The notes below the pieces were generated by a model, which ran no database searches, was not told where the DNA came from, and was given only the letters and a program-made list of their open reading frames with translations. The position numbers and the translations under genes are program-made. 64,000 nt of DNA from Acetomicrobium hydrogeniformans ATCC BAA-1850 (GTDB taxonomy: Bacteria; Synergistota; Synergistia; Synergistales; Acetomicrobiaceae): NCBI RefSeq assembly GCF_000160455.2, contig NZ_ACJX03000001.1, positions 1,312,001-1,376,000 of the forward strand, read 5' to 3'. Below, piece by piece: positions 47,490 through 55,834 of the stretch (position 1 is its first letter; the number at the start of each line of letters is the position of its first letter).

Positions 47490-48467
47490 ATGTTCATCGA
47501 AATAAAACACGGAAGCGGTGGCAGGCCCACCCAAGAGCTTATCAAGGAGATCCTCGAAATATATCAGGATCAAAGCGTTAATGATTTGGAAGATTGTGCT
47601 TTAATTGAAAACGGCATAGGCGTAACGATTGACGGTTTTACTGTAAGCCCTCGGTTTTTCCCGGGAGGAGATATTGGGAAACTCGCTATCTGCGGAAGTA
47701 CTAACGATTTAGCCGTCAGAGGGGTAAAGCCAAATTATGTTGCAGTAAGTTTCTTAATAGAAGAGGGATTGCCAAAGGACGAGCTCTTTAGAGCCGTCGA
47801 TAGCGCCTATCGTGTCAGCAAGGAATTGGATGTCAAGTTCATCGCCGGCGATACCAAGGTGCTGCCCAAAGGACAGGCTGACGGCATTTATATAACCTGT
47901 TGTGCCCTGGGTCAATCCGTGACGGATCGTCCCTGGGGTGTCAATGAGCTTTCACCGGGAGATGTCATCATTGCCACCGGTCCTATCGGACAACACGGTG
48001 CTCTTATAGCCGCGCTCCGCTACGGCCTTGATGTGGATGAATTGGAAAGTGACTGTGCGCCTCTGTGGCCTTTAATGGAACCTCTGACAAAGATACCGGG
48101 CGTAAAGTGCGCAAGAGATTGTACGCGAGGCGGTTTGGGAACGGTCCTGTGCGAATGGGCCGAGGGTGCCTCCTTGGGCATTGAAATTGATGAAGATCTC
48201 ATCCCACTGACCCGACAGGTAATCTCCCTAGCCGACGTCTTGGGCTTTGACGTGTTGCACCTCGCCTGCGAAGGTACAGCTGTCATCGCCGTGGATCCCG
48301 ACTGCCTGCATGAAGTCCTTTCTTCTTTGAAAGAGAAGGCACCCCTCTGTTCTGTTATAGGCAAGGTCGCTGATGAACATGTCGGAATTGTCGGACTTAA
48401 GACCAGCATCGGCGGCATGCGCGTCGTCGACATGCCCTTGGGAGAGATGGTTCCCAGAATATGTTAG
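47490..48467 (+). CDS. hypE: Hydrogenase maturation protein HypE
   Basis: PurM-fold enzyme that dehydrates the HypF-made thiocarboxamide on its C-terminal cysteine to the thiocyanate that supplies CN ligands. At 325 aa it is complete and ends in PRIC, keeping the functional terminal Cys. HGSGGRPTQELI and GDTKVLPKGQADG mark the ATP site. HypF, HypA and HypB are not in the window. A second, truncated PurM-like gene lies at the right edge. Confidence 0.95.
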   Translation: MFIEIKHGSGGRPTQELIKEILEIYQDQSVNDLEDCALIENGIGVTIDGFTVSPRFFPGGDIGKLAICGSTNDLAVRGVKPNYVAVSFLIEEGLPKDELFRAVDSAYRVSKELDVKFIAGDTKVLPKGQADGIYITCCALGQSVTDRPWGVNELSPGDVIIATGPIGQHGALIAALRYGLDVDELESDCAPLWPLMEPLTKIPGVKCARDCTRGGLGTVLCEWAEGASLGIEIDEDLIPLTRQVISLADVLGFDVLHLACEGTAVIAVDPDCLHEVLSSLKEKAPLCSVIGKVADEHVGIVGLKTSIGGMRVVDMPLGEMVPRIC

Positions 48468-48495
48468 GCTGGAAATATGTTTGAGATATTCGGCC

Positions 48496-48524
48496 TTGAC
48501 TTTGTGAAATGATATATATAAAAT
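48496..48524 (+). promoter_or_regulatory. Promoter of the glycine reductase operon
   Basis: TTGACT (48496-48501), exact 17-bp spacer, TAAAAT (48519-48524). Transcription would start near 48531, about 10 nt before the glycine riboswitch. It is the strongest promoter match in the window. Confidence 0.75.
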
Positions 48525-48541
48525 AAAGTATGTAAGAATAC

Positions 48542-48738
48542 CCGGATGAGCACCGCAAGAGATATCTCGCTTGAAGGAAAGCGAGGAGCCGAAGGTGCAA
48601 GGGCAGCGATGCCCCAATCTCTCAGGCAAAAGGATTGCGGTGTGACGGAACCCTGGAAAAGATTTCTTTAGAGATCTACCAAAAGGGCAAGCCATATGAT
48701 TGCTTATGGTGAATCCCTGGGGGTGAAGAGGACAGGGG
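48542..48738 (+). ncRNA. Tandem glycine riboswitch
   Basis: Two glycine aptamers in series. Aptamer 1: P1 CACCGCAA (48551-48558) with TTGCGGTG (48635-48642), conserved GCCGAAGGTGCAA (48588-48600) and AATCTCTCAGGCAAAAGGA (48616-48634). Aptamer 2: P1 CCCTG (48651-48655) with CAGGG (48733-48737), and ACCAAAAGGGCAA (48678-48690). The leader CCGGATGAG (48542-48550) and linker TGACGG (48643-48648) can form the known leader-linker kink-turn (CCG/CGG stem plus tandem GA). Directly after aptamer 2 a 7-bp hairpin (48738-48744 with 48758-48764) holds the grdX Shine-Dalgarno GAGGAGGG in its loop, suggesting translational control by glycine. Whether glycine turns the operon on is inference. Confidence 0.92.
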
Positions 48739-48766
48739 CCAAATGGACCGAGGAGGGATTTGGCGC

Positions 48767-49189
48767 ATGTCCTTTTTTTATGAAGTTGTAACGAACAATC
48801 CTCGACTGAAGCACATCGCAGGATGCGTATATCTAGAAGGCTGTCCTTTAGATGTGTTGGCGATGTTGCGCGATAAGGTCCATGACGGATATAGGCTTAT
48901 CTCCCATCCTCTGACGGGAAATATCCCTCCGGGAAGAAGGCTTTATTTAACTGTGCTTCTGGCCAGTTCCACATCTGACGATGATTTCGTCGATCAGGAA
49001 TCTCTTAATTTAATCGAAAGAGCCCTCGAAATTTACGAAAGGGTAGATCGTAATCATATCGATTTGGATCCAAGTTCGATAGAGGATATGCAATTCCTCG
49101 ACGAACAGCTCATGATGCCGGTGTTTTATCAATATGGAATCTTATCAATAGGGAGGTGCACTGAAATTGATCGAATTGAACAAGGATAA
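48767..49189 (+). CDS. grdX: GrdX family protein
   Basis: A 140-aa protein at the head of the glycine reductase operon. It shows the GrdX N-terminus YEVVTNNPRL and PLTGNIPPGRR. Function is unknown, but the family is found with grd operons. ATG 48767 is 9 nt after GAGGAGGG (48750-48757); an in-frame ATG at 48743 lies inside the riboswitch hairpin. It overlaps trxA by 23 nt. Confidence 0.8.
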   Translation: MSFFYEVVTNNPRLKHIAGCVYLEGCPLDVLAMLRDKVHDGYRLISHPLTGNIPPGRRLYLTVLLASSTSDDDFVDQESLNLIERALEIYERVDRNHIDLDPSSIEDMQFLDEQLMMPVFYQYGILSIGRCTEIDRIEQG

Positions 49190-49487
49190 TTTTGAAAGCG
49201 AAGTTTTGCAAAGCGATCTTCCAGTCGTGGTGGATCTTTGGGGACCCAAATGCGGACCTTGCCTTGCTCTGATGCCTCAGGTAGAGGAGCTTTCTTCTCA
49301 ATATGACGGCAAAGTAAAGTTCTGTAAACTAAACGTAGCTGAGAATCGTCGTTTGGTGATCAGTTTAAAGGTCATGGGGGTTCCTACCTTTCTCTTCTAT
49401 AAAGAGGGAGAGTTAAAGGACAGGATAAGCGGAGAAGAGGTCACTATAGAAGCTATTAAGGAGCGAATGGAAAAGTTATTGCAGTAG
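49167..49487 (+). CDS. trxA: Thioredoxin of the glycine reductase system
   Basis: A 106-aa thioredoxin that passes electrons to selenoprotein A. The active site is WGPKCGPC (variant of WCGPC), typical of glycine-reductase-linked thioredoxins, and the cis-Pro is in GVPTFLF. The TTG start at 49167 follows GGGAGGTG. In Gram-positive grd operons a trxB usually accompanies it; here trxB is absent from the operon. Confidence 0.9.
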   Translation: MIELNKDNFESEVLQSDLPVVVDLWGPKCGPCLALMPQVEELSSQYDGKVKFCKLNVAENRRLVISLKVMGVPTFLFYKEGELKDRISGEEVTIEAIKERMEKLLQ

Positions 49488-49523
49488 CATTCCGTTTTAG
49501 GCGCAGAAAGAAGGGGGTGTCTG

Positions 49524-50816
49524 TTGGTGAGGTTGGAATTGCATAAAGTTAAGATCGAGGATGTGCAATGGGGCGATGCCACCAAGGTCGAAAATAACGT
49601 CCTTTACATCAACCGCGAAGAAGTTACAGATATGCTGCTAGAGGATGATCGCTTTGAGTCCGTAGAGGTGGATTTAGCTCGTCCCGGAGAAAGGGTTCGC
49701 ATTATCCCGGTCAAAGACGTGATAGAGCCCAGGTGCAAGATCGAGGGCGAAGGCGACGTCTTTCCAGGTTTCATCGGCGATGTCGAGGGTAACGTAGGGA
49801 GGGGCAAGACATTAGTGTTGTCAGGTTCCGCAGTTGTGACCTGCGGCAAGATAGTCGGTTTCCAGGAAGGGATTATAGATATGTCGGGTCCCGGTGCCGA
49901 TTACACGCCCTTCTCCAAGACCAATAACGTGGTCTTGGTCCTGACGCCCAAGGAAGGTATTGAAAGGCACGATTATGAGGCGGCATGTCGCGTGGCCGGG
50001 CTCAAGGTCGCGCACTTTTTGGCGGTGAATGCGAAGGGAACGTCGCCCGACGAAGTATCGCTTTACGAATTAGGGGAGATGACGAAAAGGCCCAAGGAGC
50101 TCGAGAGTTTGCCTAAGGTAGCATATCTTTACATGTTGCAGTCCCAGGGTCTTCTTCACGATACCTACGTATATGGAGTCGACGCGAAGAGGATACTTCC
50201 AACGCTAATTCATCCTAATGAGGTCTTCGATGGGGCTATCGTGTCGGGCAACTGCGTATCCGCCTGCGATAAGAATAGCACCTATGTACATCAAAATAAT
50301 CCTGTAATAGAAGCCCTCTACAAGAGGCATGGCAGAGACATTGATTTCGTAGGTTGCATAATTACCAACGAGAACGTGACGCTCGAAGATAAGAAGAGAA
50401 GCTCTTCCTATGCAGTCAAGCTTGCCAAGATGCTTGGAGTTGACGGGTTGATAATTACGGAAGAAGGTTTCGGAAATCCCGATACTGACTTGATCATGAA
50501 CTGCAGAAAGGCGGAGCGTGCGGGTATAAAGACGGTGCTCATTACCGACGAATATGCCGGAAGGGACGGAGTCAGCCAATCCCTCGCCGATGCGGCCCCT
50601 GAAGCGAACGCCGTCGTAAGCGCCGGAAACGCAAACCCGACGGTCCAATTGCCCCCTATGGAAAAACTGATAGGCTTTTCTGAATCAGCCAATGTCATAG
50701 CGGGAGGTTTTTCCGGAAGCTTAAAGGAAGATGGTTCCATCGAAGTTGAGTTGCAGGCAATAACGGGTGCCACCAACGAGCTTGGTTTCACCTGTTTGTC
50801 TGCCGAAACCAGATAA
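49524..50816 (+). CDS. grdE: Glycine reductase component B, alpha/beta subunit precursor GrdE
   Basis: Proprotein of 430 aa that cleaves itself to leave a cysteine-derived pyruvoyl group, which binds the amino group of glycine. The cleavage site is in SGNCVSACDKNST, at residues N243-C244 when counted from TTG 49524. GTG 49527 is an alternative start. AAGGGGG lies about 12 nt upstream. It precedes grdA by 26 nt. Confidence 0.93.
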   Translation: MVRLELHKVKIEDVQWGDATKVENNVLYINREEVTDMLLEDDRFESVEVDLARPGERVRIIPVKDVIEPRCKIEGEGDVFPGFIGDVEGNVGRGKTLVLSGSAVVTCGKIVGFQEGIIDMSGPGADYTPFSKTNNVVLVLTPKEGIERHDYEAACRVAGLKVAHFLAVNAKGTSPDEVSLYELGEMTKRPKELESLPKVAYLYMLQSQGLLHDTYVYGVDAKRILPTLIHPNEVFDGAIVSGNCVSACDKNSTYVHQNNPVIEALYKRHGRDIDFVGCIITNENVTLEDKKRSSSYAVKLAKMLGVDGLIITEEGFGNPDTDLIMNCRKAERAGIKTVLITDEYAGRDGVSQSLADAAPEANAVVSAGNANPTVQLPPMEKLIGFSESANVIAGGFSGSLKEDGSIEVELQAITGATNELGFTCLSAETR

Positions 50817-50842
50817 ATAATAAAAACAGGAGGTGTTAACCC

Positions 50843-51325
50843 ATGGCAAAGGGGAAATTGGTCGGTAAAAAGCTGATACTCCTTGGCGAACGGGATGGAA
50901 TTCCCGGTCCCGTGATGGAGGCCTGTTTAAAGGACAGCGGAGCCGATATAGTGTTTTCCGTGACCGAATGCTTCGTCTGAACGGCCGCGGGAGCCATGGA
51001 CCTGCAGAATCAACAGCGCGTCAAGGACGCAGCCGAGAAATTCGGTGCTGAAAACGTCGTAGTAATACTGGGCAGCTCCGATGCAGAGGGCGCAGAAATT
51101 TACGCCGAAACCGTTACAAACGGAGATCCGACTTACGCAGGTCCATTGGCAGGAGTCCCGTTGGGACTCGCAGTTTATCACATGTTTGAACCGGAGATAA
51201 AAGAGGAAGTGGATCCCGCTGTTTGGGAAGAGCAAATGGGAATGATGGAGATGGTTTTGGATCCTGAGGCCCTATCTCAAGCGGTAGCTAAAATGCGAGA
51301 GCAATGCAGCAAGTATACTCTCTAG
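50843..51325 (+). CDS. grdA: Glycine reductase selenoprotein A (GrdA) with in-frame UGA = Sec
   Basis: A 160-residue selenoprotein that receives the carboxymethyl group from protein B and passes it to protein C. The TGA at 50978-50980 is in frame and is codon 46, in TECFV-U-TAAGAMD; the flanks match the conserved Grd[13 protein letters not shown] signature. The rest ([33 protein letters not shown]) continues uninterrupted to TAG 51323-51325. ATG 50843 follows AGGAGGTG. Naive callers split it at the TGA. A weak stem-loop (50987-50991 with 51001-51005) lies downstream of the UGA. Confidence 0.95.
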
Positions 51326-51356
51326 GGTTGCGATGAGAGATGGGGAGGGATTATTT

Positions 51357-52664
51357 GTGGCTTATAGGGTAGTGCACTATATAAATCAATTTTTCGCCGG
51401 CATAGGTGGCGAGGAAAGGGCGGATTATCCGCCGGAGCTTCGTGATGGCGTGGTAGGCCCTGGGCAGGCCTTGCAGGCAGCCTTTGAAAAAGAGGCTACT
51501 ATAGTGGCGACGGTAATTTGCGGTGACGGCTATTTCGCCGAACAAATGGATGAGGCTATAAACAAAATTATCGAGATGCTCAAGGAATACAAACCCGATG
51601 CCCTCGTTGCGGGGCCGGCTTTTAACGCGGGACGATACGGCATGGCCTGTGGCGCCATATGCGATGCCGTCGGTAAAAGGCTTGGCATACCCGTCGTTAC
51701 TGCCATGTATCGGGAAAATCCCGCTGTCGAGATTTACAAAAAAGGCATTTACATAATCGAAGCGGCGGATAGCGCCAGAGGAATGCGCGATGCCATACCT
51801 AAAATGGCCCGCCTCGTTTTGAAGCAATTGAAGGGAGAAACTATTGGGAGCCCTAAAGAAGAGGGCTACATAGAGCGTGGCGTCAGGGTAAACGTATTCA
51901 GAGATCGAATTGGAGCCGAGAGGGCAGTCGATATGCTCGTGAAAAAGCTTCGCGGCGAGGAGTTTGTCTCAGAATATCCCATGCCATCCTTCGATCGTGT
52001 GCCGCCCGCTCCTGCTATAAAAGACATAAAGAAAGCCAAAATTGCCCTTGTTACTTCAGGAGGCATAGTTCCCAAGGACAACCCCGACAGGATAGAAGCT
52101 TCAAGCGCCACTAAGTTCGGGGAATATAGCATAGCGGGCTTGCAGGACCTCACATCGGAAACGCACGAGACAGCTCACGGAGGTTATGATCCTACCTATG
52201 CAAACGATGACCCCGATAGGGTGTTGCCCGTGGATGTGGCAAGAGAACTGGAAAGGGAGGGCTCCTTTGGCTCGCTTCACGATAAATATTACGCGACCGT
52301 GGGCAACGGAACTCCCGTAGCCTATGCCAAGAGCTTTGGAGAGGAGATTGCCAAGAGGTTGAAAAGCGATAACGTAGATGGCGTCATCCTCACGTCCACC
52401 TGAGGAACCTGTACTCGTTGCGGTGCAACGATGGTAAAGGAATTGGAGAGAGCGGGTTTACCCACCGTGCATATATGTACTATAGTTCCCATATCACAGA
52501 CCGTCGGAGCGAACAGAATAGTTCCGGCCGTTGCAATTCCTCACCCCCTTGGCGATCCGACAAAGTCGCCGGAAGAAGAAAGGGCAATAAGACGCCGCCT
52601 TTTAAACAAAGCATTAAAGGCCTTACAGGTAGATATCAAGGAACAGACCCTTTTTGACGATTAA
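51357..52664 (+). CDS. grdB: Glycine reductase component B, gamma subunit selenoprotein GrdB (UGA = Sec)
   Basis: A 435-residue selenoprotein that, with GrdE, forms the glycine-specific protein B. The start is GTG 51357 with GGGGAGGG 7 nt upstream (N-terminus VVHYINQFFAGIGGEE); ATG 51333 in frame has no site. The TGA at 52401-52403 is codon 349 in ILTST-U-GTCTRCG, the conserved GrdB Sec position, after which the frame runs to TAA 52662-52664 (AVAIPHPLGDP). A 7-bp hairpin with GGT loop (52415-52421 with 52425-52431) 11 nt after the UGA is a good bacterial SECIS candidate. Confidence 0.95.
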
Positions 52665-52673
52665 CTTCTCTCC

Positions 52674-52714
52674 GATCAAGGGGCCAAAAGAAAGGTCCCA
52701 TTGGCCCCTTGATC
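52674..52714 (+). terminator. Terminator/attenuator hairpin between grdB and grdC
   Basis: A perfect 14-bp stem (52674-52687 with 52701-52714) and 13-nt loop, followed by AATTAAATT rather than a strong T run. It may lower expression of grdCD relative to grdEAB or protect the upstream mRNA. Confidence 0.65.
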
Positions 52715-52760
52715 AATTAAATTGGCGGTAATTTCGGACATAAGGAGCGTGCATGATTAC

Positions 52761-54308
52761 ATGCGAAAGGTTGCTATAAAAGAATATGCCTATTGCTTGA
52801 ACCACACCCCCGAACTTGCCTATCACTATGGCAATACCCCCTTTTGGGAAAGGAAGGCCAAAGGAGAATCGGAGTTTCTGCTTTCCCTGTCAAAATCGAT
52901 GCGCCCCTTTGAAGAGGCAGTAAGTTACGCCCCAAACCAAGCCTACATCGGAGGGATTGATCCGGAGGACCTGGAGGCTCAGCCTGTTCCGTGGTACCAA
53001 AATCCGATGAGGGGAGCCTCTCGTTGGGGCCAATTTGGAGAGATAATGCCCGAAGATGAATTTTTGGCCCTTATGGATATTTCCGACGTCTTCGACATCA
53101 TCTGGCTTGAGGAAACCTTTTCGGGAAAGGTCAAGGAAAAGCTCCAAAGCCATCCCTTGATAAATCCCGACATTTTACAGCGTCTGGAAAAGGGTCATCC
53201 CATTGATGCAATAGAGAGGGAAATAAGAGAAAATGAGGCGTTACCATTATATTACGACGGCATAACAGTTGGTTGTTGTAGAAAATCCCATGAATTTGAC
53301 GAATGTCTGTCCTCCTATGTATTGCTCGAGAACATAGCCTGCAAAGCCGGCGGAGTATTGGCTTTGCTCCATCTACTGAAACGTGCGGGCATGAAACCTG
53401 AAGAAGTCGATTTCATCATAGAATGTTCCGAAGAAGCTGCAGGAGACATGAACCAAAGGGGAGGAGGTAATTTCGCTAAATCAGTAGGTGAAATTGCCGG
53501 CTGTATAAATGCAAGCGGGTGTGACGTAAGGGGCTTTTGCGCCGGGCCTGCCTACGCTCTTATCAACGCAGCGGGACAGGTGGCATCCGGTATCAGGAAA
53601 AACGTAGTGGTGTTAGCCGGAGGAGCCGTTCCGAAGCTTTACATGAACGCACGGGATCACGTGAAAAAAAATATCCCGGCATTGGAGGATGTCTTGGGTA
53701 GTTTTGCAGTATTGCTCACTCCCGAAGACGGGGTCTCTCCCGTAATAAGGCTCGATGCAATCGGGAAACATTCCGTTGGGGCCGGGGCCTCTCCCCAAGC
53801 CATAACCGAGGCTCTTGTTTACGAGCCGTTAAAGCGGATCGGGCTTGGCATTGCCGATGTGGATAAATATGCGGCAGAGCTGCAAAACCCCGAGATTACG
53901 CTGCCGGCAGGAGCGGGAAATGTCCCCGAGGCCAATTTCAAGATGATCGCAGCCCTTGCCGTAATGAAGAAGGAGCTCGAAAGAGCCGATATGGCTGATT
54001 TTATAAAGGAACGCGGAATGCCTGGCTTCGCACCAACGCAAGGACATATACCCTCCGGCGTGCCTTTTATAGGGCATGCCTGCGAGAAGATAAAGAAGGG
54101 AACGATGAAGAGGTCGATGATAATAGGAAAGGGAAGCCTCTTTTTGGCACGTTTGACGAACCTATCTGATGGAGCTTCCTTTATCATAGAATCGCCTTCG
54201 CCTCTTGCCGGTGAGGAAAAGACCGTAAGCAAAGAAGCGATAAAGGAGATCATTTTGGAAGTGCTTGCCGATCTCGCCGGTTCGCTTAAAGGTTCTGCCA
54301 AAGAGTAA
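52761..54308 (+). CDS. grdC: Glycine reductase complex component C subunit beta
   Basis: Large subunit of protein C, which converts carboxymethyl-selenoprotein A to acetyl phosphate with thiolase/KAS-III-like chemistry. The protein (515 aa) shows the family sequence YAPNQAYIGG, an ECSEEAAGD motif and GFCAGPAYALINAAGQVASG. ATG 52761 gives the family N-terminus MRKVAIKEYAY, with AAGGAG 13 nt upstream; a TTG at 52722 would overlap the hairpin. Followed 20 nt later by grdD. Confidence 0.92.
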   Translation: MRKVAIKEYAYCLNHTPELAYHYGNTPFWERKAKGESEFLLSLSKSMRPFEEAVSYAPNQAYIGGIDPEDLEAQPVPWYQNPMRGASRWGQFGEIMPEDEFLALMDISDVFDIIWLEETFSGKVKEKLQSHPLINPDILQRLEKGHPIDAIEREIRENEALPLYYDGITVGCCRKSHEFDECLSSYVLLENIACKAGGVLALLHLLKRAGMKPEEVDFIIECSEEAAGDMNQRGGGNFAKSVGEIAGCINASGCDVRGFCAGPAYALINAAGQVASGIRKNVVVLAGGAVPKLYMNARDHVKKNIPALEDVLGSFAVLLTPEDGVSPVIRLDAIGKHSVGAGASPQAITEALVYEPLKRIGLGIADVDKYAAELQNPEITLPAGAGNVPEANFKMIAALAVMKKELERADMADFIKERGMPGFAPTQGHIPSGVPFIGHACEKIKKGTMKRSMIIGKGSLFLARLTNLSDGASFIIESPSPLAGEEKTVSKEAIKEIILEVLADLAGSLKGSAKE

Positions 54309-54328
54309 GGCTTAAGAGGTGAAATGTT

Positions 54329-55486
54329 GTGAGTGATGTCAATTTGAAAAAGTTAATCGGCGAAGCGTTGATTGAAATTGTAGATGCGGCCAAAGGCGGA
54401 GGTAAGTTTGTGCCTATCGGCCTGATGAGCAGCGGAAGCGAGCTTGGTTCCGAAGAGATGGCTTTGGGGGGCAGGCTTGCCCAGCAACAATACCCTTTTA
54501 TAAAAGTGGTTATGATAGGCCCTCGTGTCGAAGGTTTCGACGATTTAGAATGGATTGAGACCGACGATTGCGAGGCAGACATCCAAAATGCAATGGAAAA
54601 AGCTTTAAAAGAGGGTCGTATAAAAGGTGCCGTTGCCCTCCATTATCCCTTTCCTTTGGGCGTCGCTACCGTTGGAATGATACACGCGCCTGCCAAGGGG
54701 AAGCCCCTCATAATATCCACTTCTACGGGGACTTCTTCCGCTAATAGAGTCGAAGCCATGGTGTTGAATGCAATTTATGGTGTAGCAGTTGCCAAAGCCA
54801 GAGGAATCAAGAAGCCGGAAGTTGGCATTTTAAACGTGGATGGGGCGCAAATGGTTTACAGATCTCTCAGAAAATTGGCGGAGGGCGGTTACGATATTAC
54901 CTTTGGAAGCAGCGTAAGGAGTGACGGAGGCCCTATTTTAAGAGGGAACGATTTGATAGCCGGTTCCGTGGATGTATGCGTTACCGATACATTGACGGGG
55001 AATGTCCTGGTCAAGATATTTAGCGCCTACAACACGGGCGGGAATTACGAAGCTTTAGGTTGGGGGTATGGGCCGTCCGTAGGAGAGGGGTGGGGCTATG
55101 TCGTCTCCATCATTTCCAGGGCTTCCGGGGCCCACGTTATCGCAAATGCCATCTACTTTACGGCTGAAGTGTCCTTAGCCGGCCTGCCGTCGCTTGTGAG
55201 GGGCGAACTTGAGAGGGCCAGAAATGCAGGCCTTGAAAGCATTCTCGCCCAACTGGAAAGCAAGGGGGAGGGTGGGAAATCACGGGTGGAGCCGCCCAAA
55301 CCGGAGCCGACAGACGAAGAAATCCACGGTATAGATGTTTTGACGATAGAAGATGCGGTAAAAACTCTTTGGGCGTCAGGAATATATGCCGAATCGGCCA
55401 TGGGATGTACTGGCCCAGTCGTAAAAGTTCCTTCACGCTTTCTCGACAAGGCTAAGGAAGTTTTGGCCGAGGGCGGCTACCTGTAA
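54329..55486 (+). CDS. grdD: Glycine reductase complex component C subunit alpha
   Basis: Small subunit of protein C (385 aa), related to PlsX-like phosphate acyltransferases; it releases the acetyl group as acetyl phosphate. Conserved regions are IGLMSSGSELG, GTSSANRVEAMVLNAIYG and the C-terminal AMGCTGPVVKV with a key cysteine. GTG 54329 follows AGAGGTGAAATG. Last gene of the grd operon, followed by a strong terminator. Confidence 0.92.
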   Translation: MSDVNLKKLIGEALIEIVDAAKGGGKFVPIGLMSSGSELGSEEMALGGRLAQQQYPFIKVVMIGPRVEGFDDLEWIETDDCEADIQNAMEKALKEGRIKGAVALHYPFPLGVATVGMIHAPAKGKPLIISTSTGTSSANRVEAMVLNAIYGVAVAKARGIKKPEVGILNVDGAQMVYRSLRKLAEGGYDITFGSSVRSDGGPILRGNDLIAGSVDVCVTDTLTGNVLVKIFSAYNTGGNYEALGWGYGPSVGEGWGYVVSIISRASGAHVIANAIYFTAEVSLAGLPSLVRGELERARNAGLESILAQLESKGEGGKSRVEPPKPEPTDEEIHGIDVLTIEDAVKTLWASGIYAESAMGCTGPVVKVPSRFLDKAKEVLAEGGYL

Positions 55487-55520
55487 TCGCTATAGAAACA
55501 GAGTTGTCGTGTTAGGCTAA

Positions 55521-55563
55521 AACAAAAAAGCGTTCTTCGGTTTACGAAGAACGCTTTTTTGTT
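55521..55563 (+). terminator. Rho-independent terminator of the grd operon
   Basis: A perfect 19-bp stem (55521-55539 with 55545-55563), GTTTA loop, and a T-rich 3' arm. Confidence 0.92.
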
Positions 55564-55711
55564 TTCTCTAACTTAAAGGAGTAGTATAATATTAGTAATT
55601 ACAAAAAATTTCGTAATGTTTCATCGTAATATCCCATATCGCAACGTCAACATATAACGCCTACAGTATGACAAAATTACACGCTTCTTTATTAGTTAAA
55701 TGAAAGGTTAA

Positions 55712-55740
55712 TTGGTATTACAAAAGTGGTAAAATATTAT
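55712..55740 (+). promoter_or_regulatory. Promoter of the alanine symporter gene
   Basis: TTGGTA (55712-55717), exact 17-bp spacer, TATTAT (55735-55740). The start would be near 55747. It lies in a 348-nt AT-rich gap (55487-55834) that also holds the grd terminator, a second isolated TATAAT (55585-55590) with poor -35, and nothing else I recognise. Confidence 0.65.
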
Positions 55741-55744
55741 TTAA

Positions 55745-55770
55745 TTCGATAGGAGGTGATGCCTATCGAA
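55745..55770 (+). repeat. 9-bp inverted repeat over the transcription start/first Shine-Dalgarno
   Basis: TTCGATAGG (55745-55753) and CCTATCGAA (55762-55770) are perfect inverted copies around an 8-nt loop. The repeat begins 4 nt after the -10 box and contains AGGAGG (55751-55756). It could be a repressor operator or a 5'-terminal RNA hairpin. A 23-codon reading frame (55759-55830, MPIEKCMIVLSL..., ending 4 nt before the symporter ATG) starts inside it, but its ribosome spacing is poor. Confidence 0.6.
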
Positions 55771-55834
55771 AAATGTATGATTGTGCTTTCGTTATTGTCT
55801 TTTAATCATATTTTTGAGGAGGGACAGTGAGAGC

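Noticed and set aside
50843-50980. grdA or grdB as pseudogenes because of TGA stops
   Set aside because: Each TGA is at the known Sec position in conserved sequence, and the frame continues with normal coding sequence.
52431-52664. Separate small gene after grdB
   Set aside because: It is the C-terminus of GrdB after the Sec codon, in the same frame.
55487-55834. Small RNA or CRISPR-like repeats in the AT-rich gap
   Set aside because: Only short repeats such as TCGTAAT occur twice; there is no regular repeat-spacer pattern.
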